The notes under the pieces were generated by a model. It saw only the letters and a list, made by a program, of their open reading frames with translations, was not told the origin of the DNA and did not search any database. The translations under genes were made by a program, and so were the position numbers. From Parvibaculum sp002684405 (lineage in GTDB: Bacteria > Pseudomonadota > Alphaproteobacteria > Parvibaculales > Parvibaculaceae), in NCBI GenBank assembly GCA_965140395.1, contig OZ223207.1, positions 248,001-312,000 of the forward strand: a stretch of DNA of 64,000 nucleotides, written 5' to 3'. This document shows positions 17,095-25,399 of this stretch, piece by piece. Positions within the stretch are counted from its first letter, which is position 1; each line of letters opens with the position of its first letter.

Positions 17095-19026
17095 TTGTCC
17101 AATTTCAGGAATTTCGCTCTGTGGGTGATTATTGCGCTGCTTCTGGTTGCGCTGTTCAACCTGTTCCAGAGCCCCGTCCAGCAAACATCCTCATCCGAGA
17201 TTAATTTCTCGCGTCTGCTCTCCGAAGTGGATGCCGGCAAGGTGAGGGATGTCACGATTTCCGGCGACAAGATCACCGGCCATTACACCGACGGGAAGAA
17301 TTTCAGCACCTATGCGCCGCAGGACCCGAGCCTGATCGACCGGCTTTACGACAAGGGTGTGCAGATTACCGCCAAGCCGACCGATGAGGGCGTGCCGACC
17401 ATTCTGAGCGTGCTGATCTCCTGGTTCCCGATGCTGCTGCTGATCGCCGTCTGGATTTACGTCATGCGGCAGATGCAGGGCGGCGGTGGCAAGGCGATGG
17501 GCTTCGGCAAGTCCAAGGCCAAGCTGCTGACCGAGCGCCATGGCCGCGTCATGTTCGACGATGTGGCCGGTATCGACGAGGCCAAGGAAGATCTGACCGA
17601 GATCGTGGACTTCCTGCGCGACCCGCAGAAGTTCCAGCGCCTTGGCGGCCGTATCCCCAAGGGCGTGCTGCTTGTCGGACCGCCCGGTACGGGTAAGACG
17701 CTTCTGGCGCGTGCCATTGCGGGCGAAGCCAATGTGCCGTTCTTCACCATTTCCGGTTCCGACTTCGTGGAAATGTTCGTCGGCGTGGGCGCGAGCCGCG
17801 TGCGCGACATGTTCGAACAGGCCAAGAAGAACGCGCCCTGCATCATCTTCATCGACGAAATCGATGCGGTAGGCCGTCATCGCGGCGCCGGTCTCGGCGG
17901 CGGCAATGACGAGCGTGAGCAGACGCTGAACCAGCTCCTGGTGGAGATGGACGGCTTCGAGCCTAATGAAGGCATCATCCTGATCGCCGCGACCAACCGT
18001 CCCGACGTGCTGGACCCGGCGCTCCTGCGTCCCGGCCGTTTCGACCGTCAGGTCGTGGTGCCGAACCCGGATGTGGTGGGCCGCGAAAAGATCCTGAAGG
18101 TTCACATGAAGAAGGTGCCGCTGGCCCCCGATGTCGATGCGCGGACGATTGCGCGCGGCACGCCGGGCTTTTCGGGCGCTGATCTGGCGAACCTCGTCAA
18201 TGAGGCCGCGCTGATGGCAGCGCGCCGCGGCAAGCGCCTCGTCACCATGGCGGAGTTCGAGGATGCCAAGGACAAGGTCATGATGGGCGCGGAACGTCGC
18301 TCCATGGTCATGACCGAGGAAGAGAAGAAGCTGACCGCCTATCACGAAGGCGGGCATGCGCTGGTGGCGCTGCATCAGCCGGCTTCCGATCCGATCCACA
18401 AGGCGACGATCATCCCGCGCGGTCGTGCGCTGGGCATGGTGATGCGCCTGCCGGAGCGCGACCAGATTTCGATCACGCGCGAAAAGCTCAAGGCCGACCT
18501 CGCGGTCGCCATGGGCGGACGCATCGCCGAGGAAGTTATCTTCGGCCACGAGAAGGTGACGTCCGGCGCAAGCTCCGACATCCAGATGGCGACGAACATG
18601 GCCAAATCCATGGTCACGCGCTGGGGCATGAGCGACAAGCTCGGCCCGCTTGCCTATCACGAGAATGAGGACGAGGTGTTCCTCGGCCATTCCGTGGCGC
18701 GGCAGCAGAACATGTCGGAAGAGACGCAGCGCATGATTGATAGCGAAGTGCGCCGCATCGTCGATGACGGCTACAACACGGCCAAGCAGATCCTCACCGA
18801 TCATATCGACGAGCTGCATACCATCGCCAAGGGCCTGCTCGAATACGAGACCCTTTCCGGCGACGAGATCAGCAACCTGCTCAAGGGCGAGCTGCCGGTC
18901 CGCGACAGCGGCGAACCGATGCCGCCGACCGACAGCGGCCCTTCGTCCTCCGTGCCGACCACGGGCGGCAAGAAGGGCGACGAGGGCGGCCCGGTGGGCG
19001 TTCCGCCTGCGCCGCAGGGCACCTGA
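17095..19026 (+). CDS. ftsH: ATP-dependent zinc metalloprotease FtsH
   Basis: Membrane-anchored AAA+ protease degrading sigma-32, LpxC-type regulators and misassembled membrane proteins. The TTG at 17095 is chosen as start: it begins (M)SNFRNFALWVII, as in relatives, is preceded by GGAAGG, and gives 643 residues, the usual length; the frame open to 16945 adds an implausible N-terminus. Two transmembrane helices flank a periplasmic domain. Walker A GPPGTGKT, Walker B FIDEIDAVG, the second region of homology and the zinc site HEGGH are intact. A strong terminator follows. Confidence 0.96.
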   Translation: MSNFRNFALWVIIALLLVALFNLFQSPVQQTSSSEINFSRLLSEVDAGKVRDVTISGDKITGHYTDGKNFSTYAPQDPSLIDRLYDKGVQITAKPTDEGVPTILSVLISWFPMLLLIAVWIYVMRQMQGGGGKAMGFGKSKAKLLTERHGRVMFDDVAGIDEAKEDLTEIVDFLRDPQKFQRLGGRIPKGVLLVGPPGTGKTLLARAIAGEANVPFFTISGSDFVEMFVGVGASRVRDMFEQAKKNAPCIIFIDEIDAVGRHRGAGLGGGNDEREQTLNQLLVEMDGFEPNEGIILIAATNRPDVLDPALLRPGRFDRQVVVPNPDVVGREKILKVHMKKVPLAPDVDARTIARGTPGFSGADLANLVNEAALMAARRGKRLVTMAEFEDAKDKVMMGAERRSMVMTEEEKKLTAYHEGGHALVALHQPASDPIHKATIIPRGRALGMVMRLPERDQISITREKLKADLAVAMGGRIAEEVIFGHEKVTSGASSDIQMATNMAKSMVTRWGMSDKLGPLAYHENEDEVFLGHSVARQQNMSEETQRMIDSEVRRIVDDGYNTAKQILTDHIDELHTIAKGLLEYETLSGDEISNLLKGELPVRDSGEPMPPTDSGPSSSVPTTGGKKGDEGGPVGVPPAPQGT

Positions 19027-19049
19027 TCGCCGTCGAATACGAATGATTG

Positions 19050-19073
19050 AGGGAGGCTTCGGCCTCCCTTTTT
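19050..19073 (+). terminator. Rho-independent terminator of ftsH
   Basis: GGGAGGC (19051-19057), TTCG tetraloop, GCCTCCC (19062-19068), then five T. A textbook hairpin 24 nt after the ftsH stop. Confidence 0.92.
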
Positions 19074-19099
19074 CGTGTGCCGAATGGTATGAACGCGAC

Positions 19100-19921
19100 A
19101 TGTCCGCGCCCGATCCAAAAATCCTCGGCATTCTCAACGTCACGCCGGATTCCTTTTCCGACGGCGGCAAATATTTCGAGCCCGGCGCGGCCATCGCGCA
19201 TGGGCGGGAATTGCTTTCGGCAGGAGCGGACCTGCTCGACATCGGGCCCGCTTCGTCCAATCCGGATGCAAAGCCCGTCGGCGCGGAAGAGGAGATCAGG
19301 CGCATCGCGCCGGTGCTCGATGCGCTGATCGAAGCGGGGGCAGAAATCTCCGTCGACAGTTTCGAGCCGAAGACCCAGATCTATGCGCTGGAGCGGGGTG
19401 TGGCCTGGCTCAACGACATTCAGGGCTTTCCCGATGAAAGCCTCTATCCCCGGCTGGCGGATGCTTCTTGCGGGCTCATCGTCATGCATTCTGTGCAGGG
19501 CCGGGGCAATGCCGACCGGCGGGCAGCGCCCGAAGGCGACATGATCGAGCATATCTGCCGTTTCTTCGAGGCGCGGCTGGAAGCCTTTTCCAAGGCGGGG
19601 ATCGCGACGGAGCGTGTCGTGCTCGATCCCGGCATGGGCTTTTTTCTGGGGTCGGCGCCCGAAACATCGTTTTCGGTGCTGGCGCGGGTCGGCGAGATCA
19701 AGGCCCGTTTCGGCCTGCCGGTGCTGATTTCGGTGTCGCGCAAGAGCTTCCTGCGCAAGGTGACGGGGCGCGCGCCGGGCGAGGCCTCGGCGGCGACGCT
19801 TGCCGCGGAGGTGCTGGCGGCGCTGAACGGGGCGGACATGATCCGCACCCATGAGCCGGGCCCTCTCGTCGATGCGTTGAAGGTGCTTAAGGCGCATGAC
19901 GCCGGAAAAACTCCACACTGA
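19100..19921 (+). CDS. folP: Dihydropteroate synthase, divergent form
   Basis: Condenses pterin pyrophosphate with p-aminobenzoate in folate synthesis. The 273-residue TIM barrel has ILNVTPDSFSDGG at the N-terminus, the late SVSRKSFLRK loop and RTHEPG near the end. Unusually, the loop that normally reads GESTRPGA is PASSNPDA, so the conserved Arg of that loop is Asn. The start is the first ATG after the ftsH terminator. The ftsH-folP-glmM order favours the housekeeping enzyme, but a DHPS-like paralogue with altered substrate cannot be excluded from sequence alone. Confidence 0.82.
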   Translation: MSAPDPKILGILNVTPDSFSDGGKYFEPGAAIAHGRELLSAGADLLDIGPASSNPDAKPVGAEEEIRRIAPVLDALIEAGAEISVDSFEPKTQIYALERGVAWLNDIQGFPDESLYPRLADASCGLIVMHSVQGRGNADRRAAPEGDMIEHICRFFEARLEAFSKAGIATERVVLDPGMGFFLGSAPETSFSVLARVGEIKARFGLPVLISVSRKSFLRKVTGRAPGEASAATLAAEVLAALNGADMIRTHEPGPLVDALKVLKAHDAGKTPH

Positions 19922-19978
19922 AAGAAACGGCAAGAAAACGTTAACTGCGTTGCAAGCGGGCGGCCTTATATTTGCAGC

Positions 19979-20044
19979 GAGAGCAGATGCCAGTCGGATG
20001 GAATCTTGTTTCGAGATTCCATCCGACCGGGAAAATCTGCTCTC
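19979..20044. repeat. Long nested palindrome upstream of glmM
   Basis: Outer arms GAGAGCAGAT (19979-19988) and ATCTGCTCTC (20035-20044) are perfect complements. Inside them GTCGGATGGAATCT (19993-20006) and AGATTCCATCCGAC (20014-20027) are also perfect, with a 7-nt loop. In total 24 paired bases are split by a small internal loop. It resembles a palindromic intergenic repeat or a structured leader; no second copy was noticed in this window. Confidence 0.85.
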
Positions 20045-20057
20045 CACCTTTCGTTCG

Positions 20058-20076
20058 GACCGTCTCTAAGACGGTC
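20058..20076 (+). other. Second perfect hairpin in the glmM leader
   Basis: GACCGTCT (20058-20065), loop CTA, AGACGGTC (20069-20076). With the preceding palindrome it makes a heavily structured region 100-200 nt before glmM. Confidence 0.55.
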
Positions 20077-20174
20077 AGGGGGAGGCCGCCTTTAGGCCGG
20101 TTCAAATCGGGAATTCATCGATTTGCCGCAATGGGCGTGTAGCGCAGCCGGATTGAGACTTATTGAGGACCTTC

Positions 20175-21521
20175 ATGTCGCGCAAATATTTCGGGACCGA
20201 CGGCATTCGCGGAACCGCCAATACAGGCAACATGACCGCCGAGACCGCGTTGCGCGTGGGCATGGCGGCGGGGCGCGTGTTCCGTCGTGGCGATCATCGT
20301 CATCGCGTGGTGATCGGCAAGGATACGCGGCTGTCGGGCTATATGCTGGAGCCTGCGCTGACCGCCGGTTTCACCTCCATGGGCATGGATGTGTTCCTGT
20401 TCGGCCCGCTGCCGACGCCTGCCATCGCGATGATGACGCGCTCTCTGCGCGCCGATCTCGGCGTGATGATCTCCGCCTCGCATAATTCTTTCGAAGACAA
20501 TGGCATCAAGCTTTTCGGCCCGGACGGTTTCAAGCTGTCCGACGAGGTGGAACTCGAGATCGAGTACCACATGGATAACGGCCTCAAGGACAATCTCGCC
20601 GATGCGCGCGAACTGGGCCGGGCCAAGCGGATCGACGATGCGCAGGCGCGCTATATCGAGCATGTGAAACACACCTTCCCGAAAGACCTCACGCTTGAGG
20701 GCCTTCGTATCGTCATCGATTGCGCCAATGGCGCGGCCTACAAGGTTGCGCCCGCCGCGCTGTGGGAACTGGGCGCCGAAGTGGTGACGGTGGGCACGGA
20801 ACCCAATGGCTACAACATCAACGAGGATTGCGGCTCGACGGCGACCGAGCGCATGTGCGGAGTGGTGCGCGAGCGCCGCGCCGATATCGGCATTGCGCTC
20901 GACGGCGATGCGGACCGCGTCATCATCGCCGATGAAAACGGCCGGGTGATCGACGGCGACCAGATCATGGGGCTCGTCGCGCGCCACTGGAAGGAAATGG
21001 GCACGCTTTCCGCGCCGGGTGTCGTGGCGACGGTAATGTCCAATCTGGGGCTCGAGCGGTTCCTGAAATCCATCGACCTGTCGCTTCACCGCACGCAGGT
21101 CGGCGACCGCTATGTCGTGGAATATATGCGCCGGCACGGCTTCAACGTCGGCGGCGAGCAGTCCGGCCATATCGTGCTCAAGGATTTCTCCACCACGGGC
21201 GACGGGCTGATTGCCGCGCTGCAGGTGCTTTCCGTGCTCAAGGTGAATGACAGGCCGTTGAGCGAGCTCGCGCATGTCTTCGATCCCGTGCCGCAGATCC
21301 TGAAGAATGTGCGTTTCCGCAAGGGTGAGCCTCTGGGCCAGGAACAGGTGCAGGAGGCGATCAGGGAAGGCGAGAACCGGCTTTCGAAGAACGGCCGCCT
21401 GGTAATCCGCAAATCCGGTACGGAGCCGCTGATCCGCGTGATGGGCGAATGCGATGACGAGGGATTGGTGAACGCCGTCGTCAACGATATTGTGTCGGCT
21501 ATCGAAGCCAACGCCGCTTGA
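20175..21521 (+). CDS. glmM: Phosphoglucosamine mutase GlmM
   Basis: Interconverts glucosamine 6-phosphate and 1-phosphate on the way to UDP-GlcNAc for peptidoglycan and lipid A. The 448-residue protein starts MSRKYFGTDGIRGTAN. The phosphoserine loop SASHN places the catalytic Ser at residue 102, metal-binding DGDADR follows, and the C-terminal RKSGTEPLIRVM phosphate-binding motif is intact. TTGAGGA at 20163-20169 is the ribosome binding site, ruling out the TTG itself as start. It is followed 47 nt later by thiD. Confidence 0.97.
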   Translation: MSRKYFGTDGIRGTANTGNMTAETALRVGMAAGRVFRRGDHRHRVVIGKDTRLSGYMLEPALTAGFTSMGMDVFLFGPLPTPAIAMMTRSLRADLGVMISASHNSFEDNGIKLFGPDGFKLSDEVELEIEYHMDNGLKDNLADARELGRAKRIDDAQARYIEHVKHTFPKDLTLEGLRIVIDCANGAAYKVAPAALWELGAEVVTVGTEPNGYNINEDCGSTATERMCGVVRERRADIGIALDGDADRVIIADENGRVIDGDQIMGLVARHWKEMGTLSAPGVVATVMSNLGLERFLKSIDLSLHRTQVGDRYVVEYMRRHGFNVGGEQSGHIVLKDFSTTGDGLIAALQVLSVLKVNDRPLSELAHVFDPVPQILKNVRFRKGEPLGQEQVQEAIREGENRLSKNGRLVIRKSGTEPLIRVMGECDDEGLVNAVVNDIVSAIEANAA

Positions 21522-21568
21522 GGGCCGCCTGAGACCCAAATGCGGGCGGTAAACGCCGGAACAGCAAT

Positions 21569-22423
21569 ATGACCAATAACGCCAGGGGCGAGCCGCAGGG
21601 CCGCGTATTGATCGTGGCCGGTTCGGATTCGGGCGGCGGCGCCGGAATTCAGGCCGACATCAAGGCCGTGACCATGATGGGCGGTTTCGCCATGACGGCG
21701 GTGACCGCCGTGACCGTGCAGAACACGCTGGGCGTGACTGGCATTCACGAAATTCCGCCGCAAATCGTTCGCGACCAGATGAAGGCCGTGCTCTCCGACA
21801 TCGGCGCCGATGCGGTGAAGACCGGCATGCTGCATAGCGTCGAGATCATCGAGGGCGCTGCCGCCGAGATCGAGGCGGGGGCCGCCGAGGCGGCGCTGGT
21901 CGTCGACCCGGTGATGATCGCCAAGGGCGGGGCGCGGCTGCTGGCGGAAAACGCCGTTGATGCCATGCGCCAGATCCTCATTCCCATGGCAACGCTGCTC
22001 ACCCCCAATGTGCCGGAAGCCGAAGCGCTGACGGGTCGCGAGATCAAGACGCTGGACGGCCAGAAGGCGGCGGCCGATGCGCTGCTCGGTCTCGGCGCGG
22101 ATGCGGTGCTTATCAAGGGCGGACATCTGGAAGGGACCATCGTCACCGACGTGCTGGCGACGCAGGAAGCGATGCACACCATGACGAGTCCGCGCATCGA
22201 TACCCGGCATACCCATGGCACCGGCTGCGCGCTTGCCTCCGCCATCGCGGCGCTGCTGTCGCAGGGCGTTGAAATGACGCTGGCGGTGGAGGCGGCGCGT
22301 GACTATGTGCATGAAGCGATCCGCACCGCGCCGGGCTTCGGCGAGGGGCATGGGCCGCTCAACTTTCTCGCTTTGCCGGACGAGGACGAGACGCCCGAAA
22401 TGGGGTCGATGCTACGCCACTAG
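21569..22423 (+). CDS. thiD: Hydroxymethylpyrimidine/phosphomethylpyrimidine kinase
   Basis: Phosphorylates HMP and HMP-P for thiamine synthesis. The 284-residue ribokinase-like fold shows GSDSGGGAGIQADIKA at the N-terminus and the anion-hole motif HGTGCALASAIAALL near the C-terminus. It probably shares a transcript with glmM. Thiamine supply also appears in thiC about 10 kb away, although no TPP riboswitch precedes this gene. Its stop overlaps the end of the convergent regulator gene by 12 nt. Confidence 0.94.
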   Translation: MTNNARGEPQGRVLIVAGSDSGGGAGIQADIKAVTMMGGFAMTAVTAVTVQNTLGVTGIHEIPPQIVRDQMKAVLSDIGADAVKTGMLHSVEIIEGAAAEIEAGAAEAALVVDPVMIAKGGARLLAENAVDAMRQILIPMATLLTPNVPEAEALTGREIKTLDGQKAAADALLGLGADAVLIKGGHLEGTIVTDVLATQEAMHTMTSPRIDTRHTHGTGCALASAIAALLSQGVEMTLAVEAARDYVHEAIRTAPGFGEGHGPLNFLALPDEDETPEMGSMLRH

Positions 22424-23836
22424 AGGCGTGGAGAGTGGCCCGGTTTCGAGCAGCTCACGCATGATGGAAAGGCCGTCCGACAATTGATCGCGCGTCGCGG
22501 GCTGGCCGATCGCCAGACGGATATGGCGCGAGGTGCGGTCGGTACGTCCCACCATGAAGTCGTCGCCCGCTGCGATGGCAAGGCCCTTGGCGCGGGCGGC
22601 TTCCACGAGATGATGCGCCCGCCATGTGTCGGGCAGTTCCACCCAGGCATAAAGCGACGCGTTATTCTGGCGTAGGGCATATCCCGACAGCGCCTCTTTC
22701 GTCATGCGGTGGCGTTCCGCGACTTCCGCGCGCATCAACCCGCAGAGCGTTCGCGCTTCGCCGTCTTCGACAAGCGTCGCGGCCAGCTCCGCCATCAGGG
22801 GCGGCACGGTCTGGCCGAAGCCGTATTGGATGGCGCGGGCGCGGTCGAGCATTTGCCGTGGCGGCACGAGGAAGCCGATGCGCAGGCCCGCGCCCAGCGT
22901 CTTGGCGAGGCTGGTGACGAAATAGCTGATCTCCGGCGCGAAACAGGCGATGGGTGGCGGCCTGTCGGTGAGGAGCGCGCCATAGACATCGTCTTCGATG
23001 ATCGCAATCTCATGCGCGCGGGCGATCTCCGCGATTTCCCTGCGCCTTTCCTCGCTCATCACGGCGCTGGTCGGGTTTTGCAGATTGGGCACGATGAAAA
23101 GCGCGGCAGGCGCGTGCTCCTTCGCGGCGCGGGCGAGGGCGTCCGGTAAGATGCCTTCGTCGTCGATTTCCACGCCGACAATGCGACGCCCCATGAGGGC
23201 GGCCTGTTGCGTGACCGCCTGATAGGTCAGTTCCTCGGCGAGGATGATGTCGCCCGGCGCGGTGGTGGCGAGGATGGCGGTGAGGATGCCTTGCGAGGCG
23301 CCGGAACAGATGACGATGTCGTCGGCCCCCGGCGTAAAGTCGCCATGGGCGAGCCATTGCGCCGCCGCTGCACGATGGCGCGGGCCGCCGCCGGGCGCGA
23401 GATAGACGTTAAAAGGCTCTTCCGCCGGGCGCGGTTCGGCCATGCTGGCGGCGAGCGCGCGCGACATGATGTCGGTCTGGCCCACGGTCGGCGCGAAGGC
23501 CGCCTTCATGGCGATCTCCGTGCCTTCGGGCAGGGTGACGAACGCAGCCGAGCCGACGCCCCTGTTGCCGCGCGCGTGCGCTTCCGCGCCGGCGATGAAG
23601 GTGCCGCGTCCCACTTCTCCCGACACCTCGCCCCGGCTTGCCGCCAGCGCATAGGCGCGCGTCACCGTGCCGACGGTGACGCCGAGCGCATAGGCAAGCC
23701 GGCGCATGGGCGGTAATTGCATGCCCGGTTCGGCGTAGCCATTTACGATGGCGTCGCGCAGGGAATCGGCAATGGCCCTGTAGCGCGGGCCGGGGCGGGC
23801 GGCAATATCGTCGAGGTCGAAACCGTAAATTGTCAT
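22412..23836 (-). CDS. MocR-type (GntR-aminotransferase fusion) transcriptional regulator
   Basis: A 474-residue fusion of a GntR-type winged helix (about 1-80; YRAIADSLRDAIVNG, AYALGVTVGTVTRAYALA) to a fold-type-I aminotransferase domain. The effector domain retains IVPNLQNPTSAVMSEERR and the Lys-containing FVTSLAKTLGAGLRIGF that would hold PLP. The start at 23836 opens MTIYGFDLDD; upstream in-frame codons lack homology. It is divergent from phzF and likely controls phzF and the LysE-type exporter through the palindrome between them. Confidence 0.9.
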   Translation of the reverse strand: MTIYGFDLDDIAARPGPRYRAIADSLRDAIVNGYAEPGMQLPPMRRLAYALGVTVGTVTRAYALAASRGEVSGEVGRGTFIAGAEAHARGNRGVGSAAFVTLPEGTEIAMKAAFAPTVGQTDIMSRALAASMAEPRPAEEPFNVYLAPGGGPRHRAAAAQWLAHGDFTPGADDIVICSGASQGILTAILATTAPGDIILAEELTYQAVTQQAALMGRRIVGVEIDDEGILPDALARAAKEHAPAALFIVPNLQNPTSAVMSEERRREIAEIARAHEIAIIEDDVYGALLTDRPPPIACFAPEISYFVTSLAKTLGAGLRIGFLVPPRQMLDRARAIQYGFGQTVPPLMAELAATLVEDGEARTLCGLMRAEVAERHRMTKEALSGYALRQNNASLYAWVELPDTWRAHHLVEAARAKGLAIAAGDDFMVGRTDRTSRHIRLAIGQPATRDQLSDGLSIMRELLETGPLSTPLVA

Positions 23837-23837
23837 G

Positions 23838-23859
23838 GATACAATAAATGCATTGTGCG
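23838..23859. promoter_or_regulatory. Half-site GATACAAT at the regulator start
   Basis: GATACAAT at 23838-23845 repeats the half-site of the 24-bp palindrome at 23933-23956 and touches the regulator start codon; the flanking ACAAT/ATTGT pair (6-nt gap) makes a weak dyad. Plausible autoregulatory binding site, by inference. Confidence 0.4.
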
Positions 23860-23932
23860 CGGATATTGTCCCCATCATATTGCCTGAACGGTGAAATTGC
23901 ACCGAAAAATGGTCGAAACCAAGCTAATACGA

Positions 23933-23956
23933 CCAAATTGTATCGATACAATTTGG
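23933..23956. promoter_or_regulatory. Perfect 24-bp palindromic operator
   Basis: The sequence CCAAATTGTATC followed by its exact reverse complement GATACAATTTGG, centred 27 nt before phzF and in the divergent intergenic region of the MocR-type regulator. The position next to the phzF ribosome binding site suits repressor or activator binding. Identity of the binding protein is inferred from adjacency. Confidence 0.8.
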
Positions 23957-23970
23957 CGAGGAGTTCAGAG

Positions 23971-24768
23971 ATGACAACGCCCCTCTATCAGGTGGATGCC
24001 TTTGCCGATCACGTTTTCGAGGGCAATCCCGCCGCCGTGGTGCCGCTTGAAAGCTGGCTGCCCGATGAGGTGATGCAGTCGCTTGCCGCGGAGAACAATC
24101 TTGCCGAGACCGCCTTCTTCGTGCCGGAGGGCGAGGGGTTCCATCTGCGCTGGTTCACGCCGACGGTGGAGGCCGATCTGTGCGGCCATGCGACGCTGGC
24201 GACCTCGCATGTGCTCTACACGCATCTGGGGTACGACGCCCCGCAGATTTCCTTTCAGACGCGCAGCGGCGAACTCATCGTGAAGCGCGAGGGCGACAAA
24301 TATGCGATGGACTTCCCGGCGGCCAAGGCAAAGCCGATGCCCGAGCCCGCGGGGCTTGCGGATGCGTTGGGGATCAAGCCGCGCATCTATGTCCGCACGC
24401 CCAATGTCATGGTGATCTTCGACAGCGCCGATGAAGTGCGCGCGCTGAAACCGGATTTCGCGGCGCTGAAGCGGATCATGACGCCGTTCAACGCGGTGCT
24501 GATCGCCAGTGCCGTCGCGGAGGAGGGCTCGGAATTCGATTTCGTCTCGCGTGTCTTCGCGCCCGCGCATGGTATCGATGAGGACCCGGTGACGGGATCG
24601 TCCTATTGCACCAGCGTGCCCTATTGGGCGAAGAAACTCGGCAAACCCGATCTCACCGCCCGGCAGGTATCGGCGCGCGGCGGCACGGTCTGGTGTACCG
24701 ATGCGGGCGAGCGCGTGATTATTCGCGGGCGCTGCGCGGATTATCTCAAGGGCGAATTCTCGCTCTGA
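23971..24768 (+). CDS. PhzF family protein (isomerase/epimerase fold)
   Basis: A 265-residue two-domain diaminopimelate-epimerase-like protein of the PhzF family. It has VDAFADHVFEGNPAAVV at the N-terminus, ENNLAETAFF with the catalytic Glu of PhzF, GHATLATSHVL, and the C-terminal GIDEDPVTGSSYC anion-binding loop. There are no phenazine genes nearby, so this is one of the many generic members with unknown substrate. GAGGAG at 23958-23963 supports the ATG at 23971. It is probably co-regulated with the adjacent LysE-type exporter. Confidence 0.92.
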   Translation: MTTPLYQVDAFADHVFEGNPAAVVPLESWLPDEVMQSLAAENNLAETAFFVPEGEGFHLRWFTPTVEADLCGHATLATSHVLYTHLGYDAPQISFQTRSGELIVKREGDKYAMDFPAAKAKPMPEPAGLADALGIKPRIYVRTPNVMVIFDSADEVRALKPDFAALKRIMTPFNAVLIASAVAEEGSEFDFVSRVFAPAHGIDEDPVTGSSYCTSVPYWAKKLGKPDLTARQVSARGGTVWCTDAGERVIIRGRCADYLKGEFSL

Positions 24769-24805
24769 GTCTTACGTTTCTTTTCAATCGAAGGCAGGTG
24801 TGGTC

Positions 24806-25399
24806 ATGCATGGCGACGCCCTGGCGCTTGCTGCGCTTTTCATCGCGACGATGAGTTTCACGCCGGGCCCGGCCAATCTGAGCATGCTCTCGGTCGGCGC
24901 CTCGGTGGGGCTCGCGCGCGCGATGCCCTATCTCGTCGGCATCTGGCTCGGCGGGCTTATCGTTATCGTGTCGGGCGCTGCGGGGCTCGGGGCGCTTTTC
25001 GTGGCTGCGCCGCAGCTCTTTCTCGGTTTGAAGATTGTCGGCTTCGCCTATATCTGCTGGCTTGCATGGAAGCTCGCGCGGGCGGGCTTCGGCGGGAAGA
25101 CGCATGACATCGCGCCGTCTTTCTGGGCGGGCGCCGGGCTTCATCCCGTCAATCCGAAAGCCTTCGTGCAGGTGGGGGTGGTCTTTTCCACCTTCGTCAC
25201 GCGGGAGGCGGCCTATTTTCCGCAAGCCCTGCTTCTCGGCGGGTTCTGCTTCGTCACCATGATGGCGGCAACCTCGCTCTGGGGCGCGGGCGGCGATGCC
25301 ATTCGCCGTTTCGTGCAGAACGAACGCATCATGCGCGCAACGGCCGTGCTGGCATCGGTGCTGATGGTGGCAAGCGTCGGGGCGGCGCTGCTGTTCTAG
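24806..25399 (+). CDS. LysE/RhtB-family exporter
   Basis: Polytopic inner-membrane protein of 197 residues with about six hydrophobic segments. The N-terminal signature FTPGPANLSMLSVGASVG is diagnostic of the LysE/RhtB amino-acid exporter family. A GTG 6 nt upstream is an alternative start; GAAGGCAGG favours the ATG. The pairing with phzF and a PLP-domain regulator suggests export of an amino acid or derivative, but the substrate is unknown. Its TAG stop overlaps the TAG of the convergent EamA gene in the shared tetranucleotide CTAG. Confidence 0.88.
   Translation: MHGDALALAALFIATMSFTPGPANLSMLSVGASVGLARAMPYLVGIWLGGLIVIVSGAAGLGALFVAAPQLFLGLKIVGFAYICWLAWKLARAGFGGKTHDIAPSFWAGAGLHPVNPKAFVQVGVVFSTFVTREAAYFPQALLLGGFCFVTMMAATSLWGAGGDAIRRFVQNERIMRATAVLASVLMVASVGAALLF

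Noticed and set aside
17191..19305. 704-codon minus-strand open frame
   Set aside because: Antisense to ftsH and folP, with Arg/His-rich composition and no recognisable motif.
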